DNA of 64,000 nucleotides from Maribacter luteus (GCF_009674825.1 NZ_WKJH01000001.1:682001-746000), one strand, 5' to 3'. Positions 8,488 through 18,175 are shown, counted from the stretch's first letter. Notes: a model not told the origin generated them from the letters alone. Made by a program: numbers and translations.

Positions 8488-10350
8488 TTATTTACCCATC
8501 AAAACATCTATCATATCAATGAAATAAACAAAACTGTTCTTGTGCCCTTCGGAAGGTGTTTCCCAAATCAATTCACCTTTCATTGTGTTACCCTTGATTT
8601 TGTGGAAATTCACTTTAATGTCTTCTGTATTGGAGGTCAAAAAATCCACTTTATCCCTTAAATCCCTCGGAAAGGATTCTACGGGGATTTCGGATACTAT
8701 CTTTTTCCCATTTACATAAATACTTGATGCGTTTTTGGTAATGTTCTTTTTATGTTCGCCGGATAGTTTTGCCACGAATGTTCCGCTTTTTATGGCGGTC
8801 ATATCTTTTAACGAACTTCCAAAAAACACGGTGTTGTCCTTTTGTGTTATGTACATGTTAAATGGTGTGGAATTTGGGACGTCTGTTAACCTATAAACAC
8901 CGTTCATGGCCTCTAACTTATTTTCTTTAAGGCCAATTCTAACCAATCTATTAAAGATTTCCTGTTCCTCTGATGTAAACATGTACATAAAATCAGGTAT
9001 GGTTTCCGTTTTTGTTTTCTCTACTTCCTTATAGTTGAAATCGGCATCATATTCGTAATCTGTATATGTCACTTCTTTCTCTGATAAATTGGTAAGTGCC
9101 AAAAACATATCTCCACGGATTATTTTTGCAGCCTCTTCCTCATCTATCAACATAGAGAATATTTTTGCCCCTAAGGCCACCGATTCATTTAAGGTTTCTC
9201 CAGAATTCGTATCGAATAAACTGGTCGCCAATTTAGGGTATGCCTTTAGTACGCCTTCGGTACTAAGATTAAGAGACATATAACCCAGCAAATTATCTTC
9301 ATTTACATACTTGGTGAAATTCTTATTGATTTTTCCATTGTACATGGGTCTGTACAGGTCAGCGATTTCATCACTCATCATATATTCCGTTTTCAATACT
9401 GCTTGATCCTTGTCAAAGTCTAACTTGGCCGCAACAGAAACACCCTTATACAACTTATCTATATTCATGTAATTATAGGGGTTGAAATCACCTCCAAGCA
9501 TATAACTGGGTATAGCTTGCTCATAGATAGTGGCAAAATCGTTTACCCATACGCTGGCTTCTTGTTTTCCTTTTCCAATACTTTTAACATAATTTGTATT
9601 CGTAAGAATACTTTTACTTGCATAAGTACCTGAAATTATTTTTTTGGCATTGGCTAAGACTTCTTTTGAAAACTCCTTGCTTCTGGCCTCTCTCTTTTCC
9701 CTTCTTTCCTGACGCTTAATTTTCCTTTGCTCCTGTTCCTTTTTATAAGCATCACTATTGTAATAATCTACTCCTTGTATTTCTTCTGAAGACTCCGTTA
9801 CTTCTTCTACCGGTTCAACAATTTCTTCTATGACGGTTTCTGTTTGATAGTCGTCATAGTAACCATATACATCTTCCTCTATTTTATTATCAATGGCCAT
9901 AACGAACATCAGAACATTTTCATTCCACATGGTTACCGTATCACCACTATAGTTTTGAAAGTAAGATATGTCCCCTTCAGTAATGGTCTTGTCCAAATTT
10001 CTCTTACGTAAAGTACTCAAAAAGCCTTTGGAACTGTTCAGTGGAACAAGAAAACAGTTGGTAAGCACCCCTTCTTTCATTTCAAAAAAATAATAGAAGC
10101 TATTATCATAATCTAACCCTAAATCTTCCAAAGTTTCCAATTTTCCGTTGGTATCTTTGGCCAGTTCTTTTTCTAATAAAGTCCCAAATTTGGAGTTTGA
10201 GAATTCATCTAAACTCATTAATTGTAGAAGGTTTTTTCCATTAATCGAAACTACAGCGGATGCTGTTGAAGGAATTTTTGACACTAGGTCTTGCGCAGTT
10301 AGTGAGACTGTGATACAAAAAGCCGAAACGGCCATTACAAACTTTCTCAT
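8488..10350 (-). CDS. Secreted/envelope protein, DUF4836-like
   Basis: A 620-residue protein with a cleavable signal peptide (about residues 1-19, ending in SLTAQ). The mature start IPSTASAVVSINGKNLLQ resembles the opening of DUF4836-type Bacteroidetes proteins. That match is by eye and tentative. A highly charged, probably flexible Glu/Lys/Arg segment (about residues 170-230, including KKEQEQRKIKRQERREKR) interrupts the chain. It starts 8 bp after the stop of the upstream lipoprotein gene and ends 2 bp before the next gene, so the three are translated from one operon. Function unknown. Confidence 0.7.
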   Translation of the reverse strand: MRKFVMAVSAFCITVSLTAQDLVSKIPSTASAVVSINGKNLLQLMSLDEFSNSKFGTLLEKELAKDTNGKLETLEDLGLDYDNSFYYFFEMKEGVLTNCFLVPLNSSKGFLSTLRKRNLDKTITEGDISYFQNYSGDTVTMWNENVLMFVMAIDNKIEEDVYGYYDDYQTETVIEEIVEPVEEVTESSEEIQGVDYYNSDAYKKEQEQRKIKRQERREKREARSKEFSKEVLANAKKIISGTYASKSILTNTNYVKSIGKGKQEASVWVNDFATIYEQAIPSYMLGGDFNPYNYMNIDKLYKGVSVAAKLDFDKDQAVLKTEYMMSDEIADLYRPMYNGKINKNFTKYVNEDNLLGYMSLNLSTEGVLKAYPKLATSLFDTNSGETLNESVALGAKIFSMLIDEEEAAKIIRGDMFLALTNLSEKEVTYTDYEYDADFNYKEVEKTKTETIPDFMYMFTSEEQEIFNRLVRIGLKENKLEAMNGVYRLTDVPNSTPFNMYITQKDNTVFFGSSLKDMTAIKSGTFVAKLSGEHKKNITKNASSIYVNGKKIVSEIPVESFPRDLRDKVDFLTSNTEDIKVNFHKIKGNTMKGELIWETPSEGHKNSFVYFIDMIDVLMGK

Positions 10351-10358
10351 TTAAAGTA

Positions 10359-11030
10359 TTATTTGGTTAATTCAATTTTATTCTGAATATTTTTCTCCCC
10401 GAGAATCAGGGAAAGGGCATCAATTTTTAAAAATACGGCACCCTTGTTCGGTGCTATCTTGGCATCTGTATTGGAAACGGCCCTGACTTTATCCTGAAAC
10501 CTATAAATACAGGTATAGCTGGCTCCATCAAAAACCTTTCGGTCCTCTGATTTTAGTTTGTAAAAAGATTTTTTTATGAGCTCTTCCTGTGTAAAATGCC
10601 TTTTAAAGTAGTGTGCAGAAGGGTTGTAAGACAAATTGGTGTAATTGTTAGTGCCCTTATTCTTTATAAGGTCTTTAAAAATAATGTTCACGTTTTCCAC
10701 GGAATTGAAATCGCAGGAAAGAGTAAAAACGTAATTACTGAAATCTTTAGTTTTTTTAATATTCGATATGCCTGGTGTTTTTTCTAAATGGTATATGGCA
10801 TCCTTGAAAAATTCATTGATATCCTCTTCAGATGGAATTTTATGTCCATTTACACTATCCAACAACATTAAAGAGGCTAATTTGGTTTTACTCTTACTCA
10901 TGTTCAGGGTCACCATAATGGTGCCACTACCATCTTTATTGAGCTGTATTTCCTCCAAAATATCGAAACAACCCGCACTTAATGAAATACATAAGAACAG
11001 AGTGAAATATACTAGAGCCCTTTTAAGCAT
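10359..11030 (-). CDS. Lipoprotein of unknown function (first gene of envelope operon)
   Basis: A 223-residue protein with signal sequence and lipobox SLSAGC (Cys about residue 21). The mature part begins FDILEEIQLNKDGSGTI and is predicted beta-rich. It is not a family I can name with certainty. It leads the three-gene operon with the 620- and 464-residue envelope proteins. The 200 bp upstream separate it from the accC terminator and should hold the operon promoter. Confidence 0.72.
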   Translation of the reverse strand: MLKRALVYFTLFLCISLSAGCFDILEEIQLNKDGSGTIMVTLNMSKSKTKLASLMLLDSVNGHKIPSEEDINEFFKDAIYHLEKTPGISNIKKTKDFSNYVFTLSCDFNSVENVNIIFKDLIKNKGTNNYTNLSYNPSAHYFKRHFTQEELIKKSFYKLKSEDRKVFDGASYTCIYRFQDKVRAVSNTDAKIAPNKGAVFLKIDALSLILGEKNIQNKIELTK

Positions 11031-11194
11031 ATTGGTTGGTTTTTTATATAACGATTAACAAAAATATCAGTTATAAATTGCATTCCCCTTCCCTTTTATT
11101 TTCAATACTAAAAGCATAGTGAAATAACTAAAACAAACAGGCTAAAAGTTAGAACGAGCAACATCCGAAAACATGGGCTGTAAAAGTAATATGC

Positions 11195-11224
11195 AAAAAA
11201 AACCCGACGATATCGTCGGGTTTT
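11195..11224 (-). terminator. Rho-independent terminator of the fabH-accB-accC operon
   Basis: A perfect 26-bp palindrome (11199-11224, core CCCGACGATATCGTCGGG) starts a few bases past the accC stop. On the minus strand it is followed by eight U residues (11202-11195). It is a strong terminator. Confidence 0.93.
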
Positions 11225-11230
11225 AGTTTG

Positions 11231-12583
11231 TTATTCCTCTACCGGTGGATCCATTACAAAATCCTCCATGAACTTAGTGGTATAATTGCCAGCTAAATAA
11301 TCTGGATGTACCATTAATTGCCTGTGAAAGGGAATTGTAGTCTTCACCCCTTCGATTACGAACTCATCTAGAGCACGTTTCATCTTGTTGATCGCCTCTT
11401 CCCTAGTTTGGGCCGTGGTAATCAACTTTGCGATCATAGAATCATAATTGGGTGGAATGGTATAACCACTATAAACATGGGTATCCATACGAACACCATG
11501 TCCTCCCGGTGTATGCAACGTGGTTATTCTACCAGGTGAAGGCCTAAAGTTATTGTATGGGTCTTCCGCATTGATCCTACATTCTATGGCGTGTAATTTT
11601 GGATAATAATTCTTCCCTGAGATGGGTACTCCGCCAGCCACTAAAATCTGCTCCCTAATCAGGTCATAATCGACTACCTGTTCTGTAATCGGGTGTTCAA
11701 CCTGGATACGGGTGTTCATTTCCATAAAAAAGAAATTCCTGTGCTTATCTACAAGGAATTCAATGGTACCCGCACCTTCATATTTAATAAATTCAGCCGC
11801 TTTTACGGCAGCATTACCCATATCTTCCCGAAGTTTATCGGTCATATAAGGTGATGGGGTTTCCTCGGTCAATTTTTGGTGTCTACGTTGTATGGAACAA
11901 TCACGTTCAGATAAATGACATGCCTTACCATATTGGTCACCAATGATCTGTATTTCAATATGGCGTGGTTCTTCGATCAATTTTTCCATGTACATTCCCC
12001 CATTGCCAAAAGCGGCAGTAGCTTCCTGAACGGCACTGTCGAAGAGTTCTTCCATATCCTCTTCCTTCCAAACGGCCCGCATTCCCTTACCACCACCACC
12101 GGCAGTAGCTTTGATCATAACGGGATAACCCATTTTCTTGGCTACTTTTTTGGCCTCTGCAACATCTTTCAATAAACCATCTGAACCTGGTACGGTTGGT
12201 ACACCTGCCTTTTTCATGGTCTCCTTGGCCGAAGCCTTATCGCCCATTCGGTCAATATGTTCCCCGGAAGCACCGATGAATTTAATATCGTGTTCGGCAC
12301 AGATCTTGGAAAATTTAGAATTTTCGGATAAAAAACCATACCCTGGATGAATGGCATCGGCATTGGTTATTTCGGCAGCCGCGATAATATTCGGTATTTT
12401 GAGATAGGATTCACTACTCGGAGCAGGACCGATACAAACGGCCTCATCTGCAAATCGAACATGTAAACTCTCTTCATCTGCCTTGGAATATACAGCTACG
12501 GTCTTAATTCCCATTTCCTTACAGGTCCTGATAATCCGTAGTGCAATCTCCCCTCTATTTGCAATAAGTATTTTTTTGAACAT
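11231..12583 (-). CDS. accC: Acetyl-CoA carboxylase, biotin carboxylase subunit
   Basis: Carboxylates biotin on AccB using ATP and bicarbonate, the first half-reaction of malonyl-CoA synthesis. The 450-residue ATP-grasp protein begins [16 protein letters not shown]. It has the glycine-rich ATP loop [12 protein letters not shown] and the catalytic segment [14 protein letters not shown]. Length is normal for the family (about 450). It lies 71 bp after accB in the order fabH-accB-accC and ends at a strong terminator, which fits co-expression of initiation and elongation of fatty-acid synthesis. Confidence 0.97.
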   Translation of the reverse strand: MFKKILIANRGEIALRIIRTCKEMGIKTVAVYSKADEESLHVRFADEAVCIGPAPSSESYLKIPNIIAAAEITNADAIHPGYGFLSENSKFSKICAEHDIKFIGASGEHIDRMGDKASAKETMKKAGVPTVPGSDGLLKDVAEAKKVAKKMGYPVMIKATAGGGGKGMRAVWKEEDMEELFDSAVQEATAAFGNGGMYMEKLIEEPRHIEIQIIGDQYGKACHLSERDCSIQRRHQKLTEETPSPYMTDKLREDMGNAAVKAAEFIKYEGAGTIEFLVDKHRNFFFMEMNTRIQVEHPITEQVVDYDLIREQILVAGGVPISGKNYYPKLHAIECRINAEDPYNNFRPSPGRITTLHTPGGHGVRMDTHVYSGYTIPPNYDSMIAKLITTAQTREEAINKMKRALDEFVIEGVKTTIPFHRQLMVHPDYLAGNYTTKFMEDFVMDPPVEE

Positions 12584-12654
12584 CTCTTGAAGTTTTAACT
12601 TTTAAGCAATACATTTTAAATGGTGCAATGCACCAATTTTCAACTTAAAATCCA

Positions 12655-13143
12655 CTAAGATGGGTCAACCAAAAACAAAGGTTGATCAAACTCTACAGGA
12701 GATGCATCATCTACCAATATCTTAACGATCTTACCGGAAACTTCAGATTCAATATCATTGAACAATTTCATAGCTTCTATAACACAAAGTACATCACCTT
12801 GCGCAATTGTTGAGCCTACTTCGACAAAAGATGGTTTGTCAGGTGAAGGCTTTCTATAGAACGTACCTATGATCGGTGACTTAATCGTAATATATTTAGA
12901 TTCTTCCTCAGACTCTTTTTGGGCTGGAGTGGCAGGAGCAGCAACTTCGACAGCTGGCGTTGTTGCAACTGGGGCCATTTGGGCTTGGGCAACCGGTACT
13001 TGATGTACGAAAGTAGTCTCAGTACCTGCAGATGTTGATCCTGTCCTAATTGTTATTTTAATGTCATCTGTTTCTAACTTAACCTCGCTTGCCCCTGATT
13101 TGGCGACGAATTTAATGAGGCTTTGAATTTCTTTAATATCCAT
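12655..13143 (-). CDS. accB: Acetyl-CoA carboxylase biotin carboxyl carrier protein
   Basis: Carries the biotin that shuttles CO2 between biotin carboxylase and carboxyltransferase. The 162-residue protein has the usual N-terminal helix, an Ala/Pro/Glu-rich linker (about residues 50-83) and a C-terminal biotinyl domain. The biotinylated lysine is K126 in VIEAMKLFND. It lies 26 bp after fabH and just ahead of accC. Confidence 0.96.
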   Translation of the reverse strand: MDIKEIQSLIKFVAKSGASEVKLETDDIKITIRTGSTSAGTETTFVHQVPVAQAQMAPVATTPAVEVAAPATPAQKESEEESKYITIKSPIIGTFYRKPSPDKPSFVEVGSTIAQGDVLCVIEAMKLFNDIESEVSGKIVKILVDDASPVEFDQPLFLVDPS

Positions 13144-13169
13144 AAAAAGTAATTTATATAGTTGATTGC

Positions 13170-14168
13170 TTATTTATTATATGCCCATTTAAGGTAAATA
13201 GACCCCCAGGTGAACCCTCCTCCAAAGGCGGCGAATACCAGATTATCACCTTTCTTCAATTGTTTTTCATAATCAAAGAGCAACAAAGGTAAGGTAGCGG
13301 ATGTTGTGTTACCATACTTATTTATGTTCATCATGACTTTGGAGTTGTCCAGCCCCATTCTATTGGCAGTAGCATCAATGATGCGCTTATTTGCCTGATG
13401 GGGCACCAACCATGCCACATCTTGATCGCTAAGGTTATTGCGCTCCATGATCATCGCGGCAACATCGGCCATATTGCTCACTGCAAATTTAAATACGGTT
13501 CTACCATCTTGATAGATAAAATGCTTTCTGTTCTTAACGGTTTCCTCGGTGGCGGGCATCAAAGACCCACCTGCATCCATTCCAAGAAATTGCCTTCCCT
13601 TACCATCTGACCTCAAATATTCGTCTTGCATGCCCAAACCTTCGTTATTCGGCTCAAAAAGAACAGCACCGGCACCATCGCCAAAAATGATACAAGTTGT
13701 TCGATCCGTATAGTCGATAATCGAGGACATTTTATCGGCTCCGATCAATAAGACTTTCTTGTATTTACCTGATTCAATATAACTGGAGGCTGTTGACATT
13801 CCAAACAAAAAACTGGAACATGCGGCCAGGAGATCATATGCAAAAGCGTTTGTTGCCCCGATTTCAGAAGCTACAAAAGCTGCAGTTGAAGCGACTAAAC
13901 TATCCGGTGTGGCAGTAGCAACAATGACAAGGTCTATTTCCGATGGGTCGATATCGCCTTTTTTGATGAGATCCTCCGCAGCCTTAATAGCCATAAAAGA
14001 GGAGCCTTTTCCTTCTTCTTCTTTAAGAACCCTCCGCTCCTTGATACCTGTTCGTGTAGTGATCCATTCATCGTTGGTATCAACCATTTGTTCGAGCATT
14101 TGGTTGGTCAAGATGAACTTGGGGACATACCCGCCTACAGCTGTGATCGCTGCACTTAATTTACCCAT
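13170..14168 (-). CDS. fabH: 3-oxoacyl-ACP synthase III (KAS III)
   Basis: Condenses acetyl-CoA (or a branched acyl-CoA) with malonyl-ACP to start fatty-acid synthesis. The 332-residue thiolase-fold protein has the active-site Cys117 in LLAACSSF, the histidine in VPHQANKR and the asparagine in KYGNTTSA, so the Cys-His-Asn triad is complete. It is separated from rpmF by a terminator and 246 bp, so it is likely the promoter-proximal gene of a fabH-accB-accC operon. Confidence 0.96.
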   Translation of the reverse strand: MGKLSAAITAVGGYVPKFILTNQMLEQMVDTNDEWITTRTGIKERRVLKEEEGKGSSFMAIKAAEDLIKKGDIDPSEIDLVIVATATPDSLVASTAAFVASEIGATNAFAYDLLAACSSFLFGMSTASSYIESGKYKKVLLIGADKMSSIIDYTDRTTCIIFGDGAGAVLFEPNNEGLGMQDEYLRSDGKGRQFLGMDAGGSLMPATEETVKNRKHFIYQDGRTVFKFAVSNMADVAAMIMERNNLSDQDVAWLVPHQANKRIIDATANRMGLDNSKVMMNINKYGNTTSATLPLLLFDYEKQLKKGDNLVFAAFGGGFTWGSIYLKWAYNK

Positions 14169-14361
14169 ATTTCGTTTGTGTTGTCAATCAAAATCATTCG
14201 AAAAAGCTTCAAAATTGGGGAAAAATAATGATTTTTCAGGACTTTTTGCCCAAAAAGTGATTGTTTGTGACTAATTAGGGATTATTAGTACCATTGAAAA
14301 TAATTCAACCATTTTTAATTTCAACAGCTGATTATTTTCCAATTGATTCGCTTTAAGGCAT

Positions 14362-14391
14362 AAAAAAACCCCGCTTTTACAAGCAGGGGGT
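14362..14391 (-). terminator. Rho-independent terminator after rpmF
   Basis: On the minus strand the stem ACCCCCTGCTT / AAGCGGGGT has one bulged base and is followed by a run of seven U (+ strand A-run at 14362-14368). It lies 24 bp past the rpmF stop and separates yceD-rpmF from fabH. Confidence 0.8.
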
Positions 14392-14414
14392 CGTTATTTT
14401 ATCCAAAATCAAGT

Positions 14415-14612
14415 CTAAGCTTCCGCTTCCTCGGTATTATCGATCAAAACTTGACCTTTATAATATAATTTACCTTCGTGCCAATGCGCCCTGTGGTACA
14501 AATGCATTTCCCCTGTTGTTGGGTCTTTGGCTATTGTAGGTGCTACTGCCTTGTAATGCGTTCTTCGCTTATCTCTCCTAGTTTTGGAAATTTTTCTTTT
14601 AGGATGTGCCAT
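14415..14612 (-). CDS. rpmF: 50S ribosomal protein L32, cysteine-free form
   Basis: A structural protein of the large ribosomal subunit. The 65-residue protein begins with the typical [19 protein letters not shown]. Classical L32 has two CxxC pairs binding zinc, but this copy has no cysteine at all: the first pair region reads [14 protein letters not shown] and the second [11 protein letters not shown]. It is therefore a zinc-independent (C-minus) version. It follows yceD by 6 bp, the widely conserved yceD-rpmF pairing. Confidence 0.95.
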   Translation of the reverse strand: MAHPKRKISKTRRDKRRTHYKAVAPTIAKDPTTGEMHLYHRAHWHEGKLYYKGQVLIDNTEEAEA

Positions 14613-14618
14613 TATTAA

Positions 14619-15182
14619 TTATTTATCCGTTTGTAACTTCTTTAATTCATCCCAACGGGGATCATTATCTTCACTTTCGTTTTTCTCTTCCTTTGGACTT
14701 AGTTCTGCCAACTTATCTAGTACCTCTGATTGCAAAGTGCCATCCAGAACTCCGGGATGTATCCTTTTCTGGGGTACGGCCAAAACCAACATTTCATAAA
14801 CATATTGTGCAATGTTCAATTGATGCTCTCCATGAGGGATAATCAATATCTCATCGTTTTCATCATTGAACTCATCACCGAACTTGACTACCAATTCCAA
14901 TTCACCTTCAATCTCTTGGTCATAAGGTTCGCTGGTTGTATCACAATCTACATTTACAGAGCCCTCTGCATGCATCCCAAGTTCTAACATAGTGCTCATC
15001 TTATTCAGAACAACATGTAGATTTACTTTTGCTGCATTAAACTCATCATATCCAAAAGACTCAAAGAACGTATTATCTATATCATAATCAAACTCGTGTT
15101 TTCCCTGCTTTAATCCAGAGAAAGGAATTTTAAACTCCTTTTGCTTCATCACTTCAACACTTGTTTTAATATACTTGCCCAC
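14619..15182 (-). CDS. YceD/DUF177 family protein
   Basis: A 187-residue protein of the DUF177 (YceD) family, which in bacteria is almost always coded next to L32 and is linked to 23S rRNA/large-subunit maturation. The family core is visible as NVDCDTTSEPYDQEIEGEL and the acidic stretch leading to DDPRWDELKKL at the C-terminus. It lies 6 bp ahead of rpmF and is read from a near-consensus Bacteroidetes promoter just upstream. Confidence 0.88.
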   Translation of the reverse strand: MGKYIKTSVEVMKQKEFKIPFSGLKQGKHEFDYDIDNTFFESFGYDEFNAAKVNLHVVLNKMSTMLELGMHAEGSVNVDCDTTSEPYDQEIEGELELVVKFGDEFNDENDEILIIPHGEHQLNIAQYVYEMLVLAVPQKRIHPGVLDGTLQSEVLDKLAELSPKEEKNESEDNDPRWDELKKLQTDK

Positions 15183-15195
15183 ATTAAGGCGGGTG

Positions 15196-15225
15196 CAAAG
15201 ATACTTTTTTTTTAATAAATGCCAA
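15196..15225 (-). promoter_or_regulatory. Bacteroidetes-type promoter for yceD-rpmF
   Basis: On the minus strand, TTG (15225-15223) and TATCTTTG (15203-15196, matching TAnnTTTG) are separated by exactly 19 bp. The spacer contains a run of nine A. The expected start of transcription leaves a leader of only about 7 nt before the ATG at 15182. Confidence 0.7.
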
Positions 15226-15310
15226 TTATTAGCACGTAAATCTTCTGTCTTTCATTCAGTTGTAAGTAAATAGACATTAAATCCCTTAATTCTTTGGGTT
15301 TTGTTGCCAG

Positions 15311-16357
15311 TTATCTCCTTACTTTCTGTTTTTTCAAGGGGTTTTCTGTCAATTCAAGATACTCTTCCCTATTCTTGAAAATTTGAATGGCCTTGAAAAG
15401 CGCTTCTTTGAACGAATTATGGTCTGCCTCTCCCTTTCCGGCAATCTCATAGGCGGTACCATGATCCGGTGAAGTACGCACTTTCGAGAGTCCGGCCGTA
15501 TAATTTACCCCATTCCCAAAAGAAAGTGTCTTAAAGGGAATAAGCCCTTGGTCGTGGTAAGCTGCTAGAATGGCATCGAACTTCTTATAGCCGTCGGAGC
15601 CAAAAAAGCTATCGGCCGAATATGGCCCGAAAACCAATTGGCCGGCTTCTTTCATTTCCTTGATGACCGGTTTCATGATCTCATCATCTTCCTTTCCTAT
15701 TACACCATGATCACCGGAATGGGGGTTAATCCCCAAAAGGGCGATTTTAGGGCGTGGTATACCAAAATCCATCTGTAATGATTTCTCTATGAGATGTGTT
15801 TTGGCACGTATCAAATCAGGCGTTATTGCTTCGGCTACGTCTTTTACCGCGATATGATCGGTAAGCAAGCCCACCCTTAAATCGTTGGTGACCATGAACA
15901 TAAGGCTTTCACCATCGAGCTCCTTTGCCAAATAATCGGTATGTCCCGGAAATTTGAAATCGTCTGCTTGTATATTCTTTTTATTGATAGGTGCAGTGAC
16001 CAAAACATCAACCTTACCTTCTTTCAAGGCCTTTACGGCTGCGCGTAGTGATTTTATGGCATACATACCACCTTCTTTGGTCTCTTTACCAAATTCTACC
16101 TTCGGGGTTTCCTTCCAAACATTCACAACATTCACCTTGCCGTCAATTGCCTTGGCCGCATCATGTACGCCGTTATAATTAATGGTAAAGCCCAAAGCGT
16201 TTTTCTGGTAAGTTACGGTCTTGTTGGAAGCGAATATGACCGGTGTGCAAAAATCCAACATGCGGGCATCCTCGAATGTCTTGAGTATGACTTCGCACCC
16301 AATTCCGTTCAAATCCCCAATAGATATTCCTACCCTTATTTTTCGGCTTTCCTGCAT
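15311..16357 (-). CDS. pdxA: 4-hydroxythreonine-4-phosphate dehydrogenase
   Basis: An NAD-dependent oxidative decarboxylase in the DXP-dependent route to pyridoxal 5'-phosphate. The 348-residue protein starts RKIRVGISIGDLNGIGCEV, the PdxA N-terminal signature. It has the metal/substrate histidines in GHTDYLAKEL, NPHSGDHGVIGKED and AAYHDQGLIPFK, and ends with GKGEADHNSFKEA. Length is normal for the family. It diverges from ribE, with 83 bp between their starts. Confidence 0.96.
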   Translation of the reverse strand: MQESRKIRVGISIGDLNGIGCEVILKTFEDARMLDFCTPVIFASNKTVTYQKNALGFTINYNGVHDAAKAIDGKVNVVNVWKETPKVEFGKETKEGGMYAIKSLRAAVKALKEGKVDVLVTAPINKKNIQADDFKFPGHTDYLAKELDGESLMFMVTNDLRVGLLTDHIAVKDVAEAITPDLIRAKTHLIEKSLQMDFGIPRPKIALLGINPHSGDHGVIGKEDDEIMKPVIKEMKEAGQLVFGPYSADSFFGSDGYKKFDAILAAYHDQGLIPFKTLSFGNGVNYTAGLSKVRTSPDHGTAYEIAGKGEADHNSFKEALFKAIQIFKNREEYLELTENPLKKQKVRR

Positions 16358-16365
16358 TATATAGT

Positions 16366-16373
16366 TACCTTTG
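16366..16373 (+). promoter_or_regulatory. Possible -7 element for ribE
   Basis: TACCTTTG matches the Bacteroidetes -7 consensus TAnnTTTG and lies about 67 bp upstream of the ribE start in the pdxA-ribE divergent gap. No clear -33 element is seen at the right spacing. A possible minus-strand counterpart for pdxA is TAATTTTG (16423-16416). Confidence 0.35.
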
Positions 16374-16440
16374 TATTATGCGGCCGTTATGTAATATGCC
16401 GCTTTATCTGAATCACAAAATTACTTAATTTTAACGACAC

Positions 16441-17034
16441 ATGTTCACGGGAATAATCGAATCTTTGGGAGAAGTACAACAACTGGAAAAAGAAGGGGGC
16501 AACCTTCATATCAGCATTAATTCCTCTATAACACCAGAATTGAAAATAGACCAAAGCATTGCACATAACGGTGTTTGTTTAACCGTAGTTGCTATTAACG
16601 GACCTATTTACACGGTTACTGCCATTGAAGAAACCTTATTAAAATCAGGACTAGGGGAACTAAAAGTGGGGGATAAGGTGAATTTGGAAAGAGCCATGGT
16701 CTTAGGTGCTAGGTTAGATGGCCATATTGTACAAGGCCATGTTGACCAAACGGGTAAATGTACGGCCATATCCGAAAAGGACGGTAGTTGGTTTTTTACC
16801 TTTGAATATGACCCCAAATACAACAATGTGACCATTGAAAAAGGGTCGATTTCGATTGATGGGGTAAGCCTTACCGTTGTAGACTCCAAAACCAACGGTT
16901 TCAGTGTCGCCATAATCCCTTACACCTATGAGAACACAAGGTTCAATACCTATGAAGTGGGAAGTACGGTTAACTTGGAATTTGATGTTATCGGAAAATA
17001 TGTTGCCCGAATGACGCAACATCTTACCAACTAA
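16441..17034 (+). CDS. ribE: Riboflavin synthase subunit alpha
   Basis: Dismutates two 6,7-dimethyl-8-ribityllumazine molecules to riboflavin. The 197-residue protein has the duplicated lumazine-binding fold. Repeat 1 starts MFTGIIESLGEV and repeat 2 begins about residue 98 with LDGHIVQGHVDQTG. The two SxxxxGVxLTV segments (AHNGVCLTVV and SIDGVSLTVV) are present. Length is normal. No FMN riboswitch is evident in the short 83-bp leader region. The gene converges on the acyltransferase-like gene with only 3 bp between stop codons. Confidence 0.95.
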   Translation: MFTGIIESLGEVQQLEKEGGNLHISINSSITPELKIDQSIAHNGVCLTVVAINGPIYTVTAIEETLLKSGLGELKVGDKVNLERAMVLGARLDGHIVQGHVDQTGKCTAISEKDGSWFFTFEYDPKYNNVTIEKGSISIDGVSLTVVDSKTNGFSVAIIPYTYENTRFNTYEVGSTVNLEFDVIGKYVARMTQHLTN

Positions 17035-17037
17035 AAC

Positions 17038-18123
17038 TTATACTTTAATAAATATTTTCTTTTTGTACATGATATAAGCCAGAATCATGTAGAAACCTAC
17101 CACTGTAAGGCCATATAGCAGGGAGGGAAGTTCCAAAGTCATAAAATCATGGGTATACACGTTTTGAAATAGCCAACCATGTAAAGAAGTTTCGCCCACT
17201 TTTATCTGACCCATAATCTTGCTGATGAAACTCGAGAGGAAATATATGGTGATGGCGTTTGCACCCACATATTTGAAAATACTTCCGAATTTGACATCAC
17301 GTACATCTGAAAAATAATAGATCAACCCAAGGAAGATATTGGCCCAACCTGCGGTTACCAATACAAAACTACTGCTCCATAGGGCTTTGTTGATCGGGAA
17401 TATGATATCCCATAGATAACCTAAAATCAACATTACAACACCTAAACCCAAAAGAACCATCTCTTTCTTTTCCCTTTTTGAAGTCAATATCAGTCCGGTA
17501 AAAATCCCTAATAATGAAGTTGCTATTGAGGGCAGGGTGCTCAAAAAACCTTCAGGATCATAATCGGATTTATAGTTATGGGTGCCAAAAATCTTTACAT
17601 CCAGATAATTTGCTAGGTTATTGGGGGCACGATCAAATGTTGACGCGACACCTTCTACGGGCACATAGGTCATTAATAACCAATACCCCACCAAGAATGT
17701 GAAACATATGCCTATGAGGGTTTTCCAATTAAAGTTCATGAACAAGATTGCCGCAAAAAAGAAAACTACCCCGATTCGTTGTAAAACTCCAGGGAAACGA
17801 ATCGATTCAAAATCCTTGATAAAAGGAAAACTGATCATAAAAGCACCTAGGAACAGCCCAAGCCCAATTAGTTTTAAACTTCTAACGATTATTTTTCGAT
17901 AAGTGGCCGAAGATGCTGTTTTATTTTGATAAGCAAAAGCTATGGAAGTACCAACAATGAAAAGAAAAAACGGGAAGACCAGATCTGTTGGGGTATACCC
18001 ATGCCATTTGGCGTGTAACAACGGCGCATAAACATGGGACCAAGTACCAGGTGTATTGACCAAAATCATCAAAACAATGGTCAGCCCCCTAAAAATATCG
18101 ACCGAAATAATTCTATTTTTCAT
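17038..18123 (-). CDS. Membrane acyltransferase-like protein (heparan-alpha-glucosaminide N-acetyltransferase/DUF5009-like)
   Basis: A 361-residue integral membrane protein with about ten hydrophobic segments. The N-terminus has the family features RIISVDIFRGLTIVLMI and the loop HAKWHGYTPTDLVFPFFLF, shared with HGSNAT/NagX-type proteins. These are thought to transfer acetyl groups from cytoplasmic acetyl-CoA to amino sugars across the membrane. The histidine in this loop is the likely catalytic residue by analogy. Activity here is inferred only from family. It lies 52 bp downstream of the transglutaminase gene on the same strand. Confidence 0.8.
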   Translation of the reverse strand: MKNRIISVDIFRGLTIVLMILVNTPGTWSHVYAPLLHAKWHGYTPTDLVFPFFLFIVGTSIAFAYQNKTASSATYRKIIVRSLKLIGLGLFLGAFMISFPFIKDFESIRFPGVLQRIGVVFFFAAILFMNFNWKTLIGICFTFLVGYWLLMTYVPVEGVASTFDRAPNNLANYLDVKIFGTHNYKSDYDPEGFLSTLPSIATSLLGIFTGLILTSKREKKEMVLLGLGVVMLILGYLWDIIFPINKALWSSSFVLVTAGWANIFLGLIYYFSDVRDVKFGSIFKYVGANAITIYFLSSFISKIMGQIKVGETSLHGWLFQNVYTHDFMTLELPSLLYGLTVVGFYMILAYIMYKKKIFIKV

Positions 18124-18175
18124 GCTGGCTTCTTTAGACTAATAAAGATAACCAAATAGCATGTGAAAATCGTCG

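Noticed and set aside
16424-16440. Strong -33 element for pdxA inside the ribE start
   Set aside because: No TTG-like motif at the proper spacing from the -7 candidate at 16416-16423.
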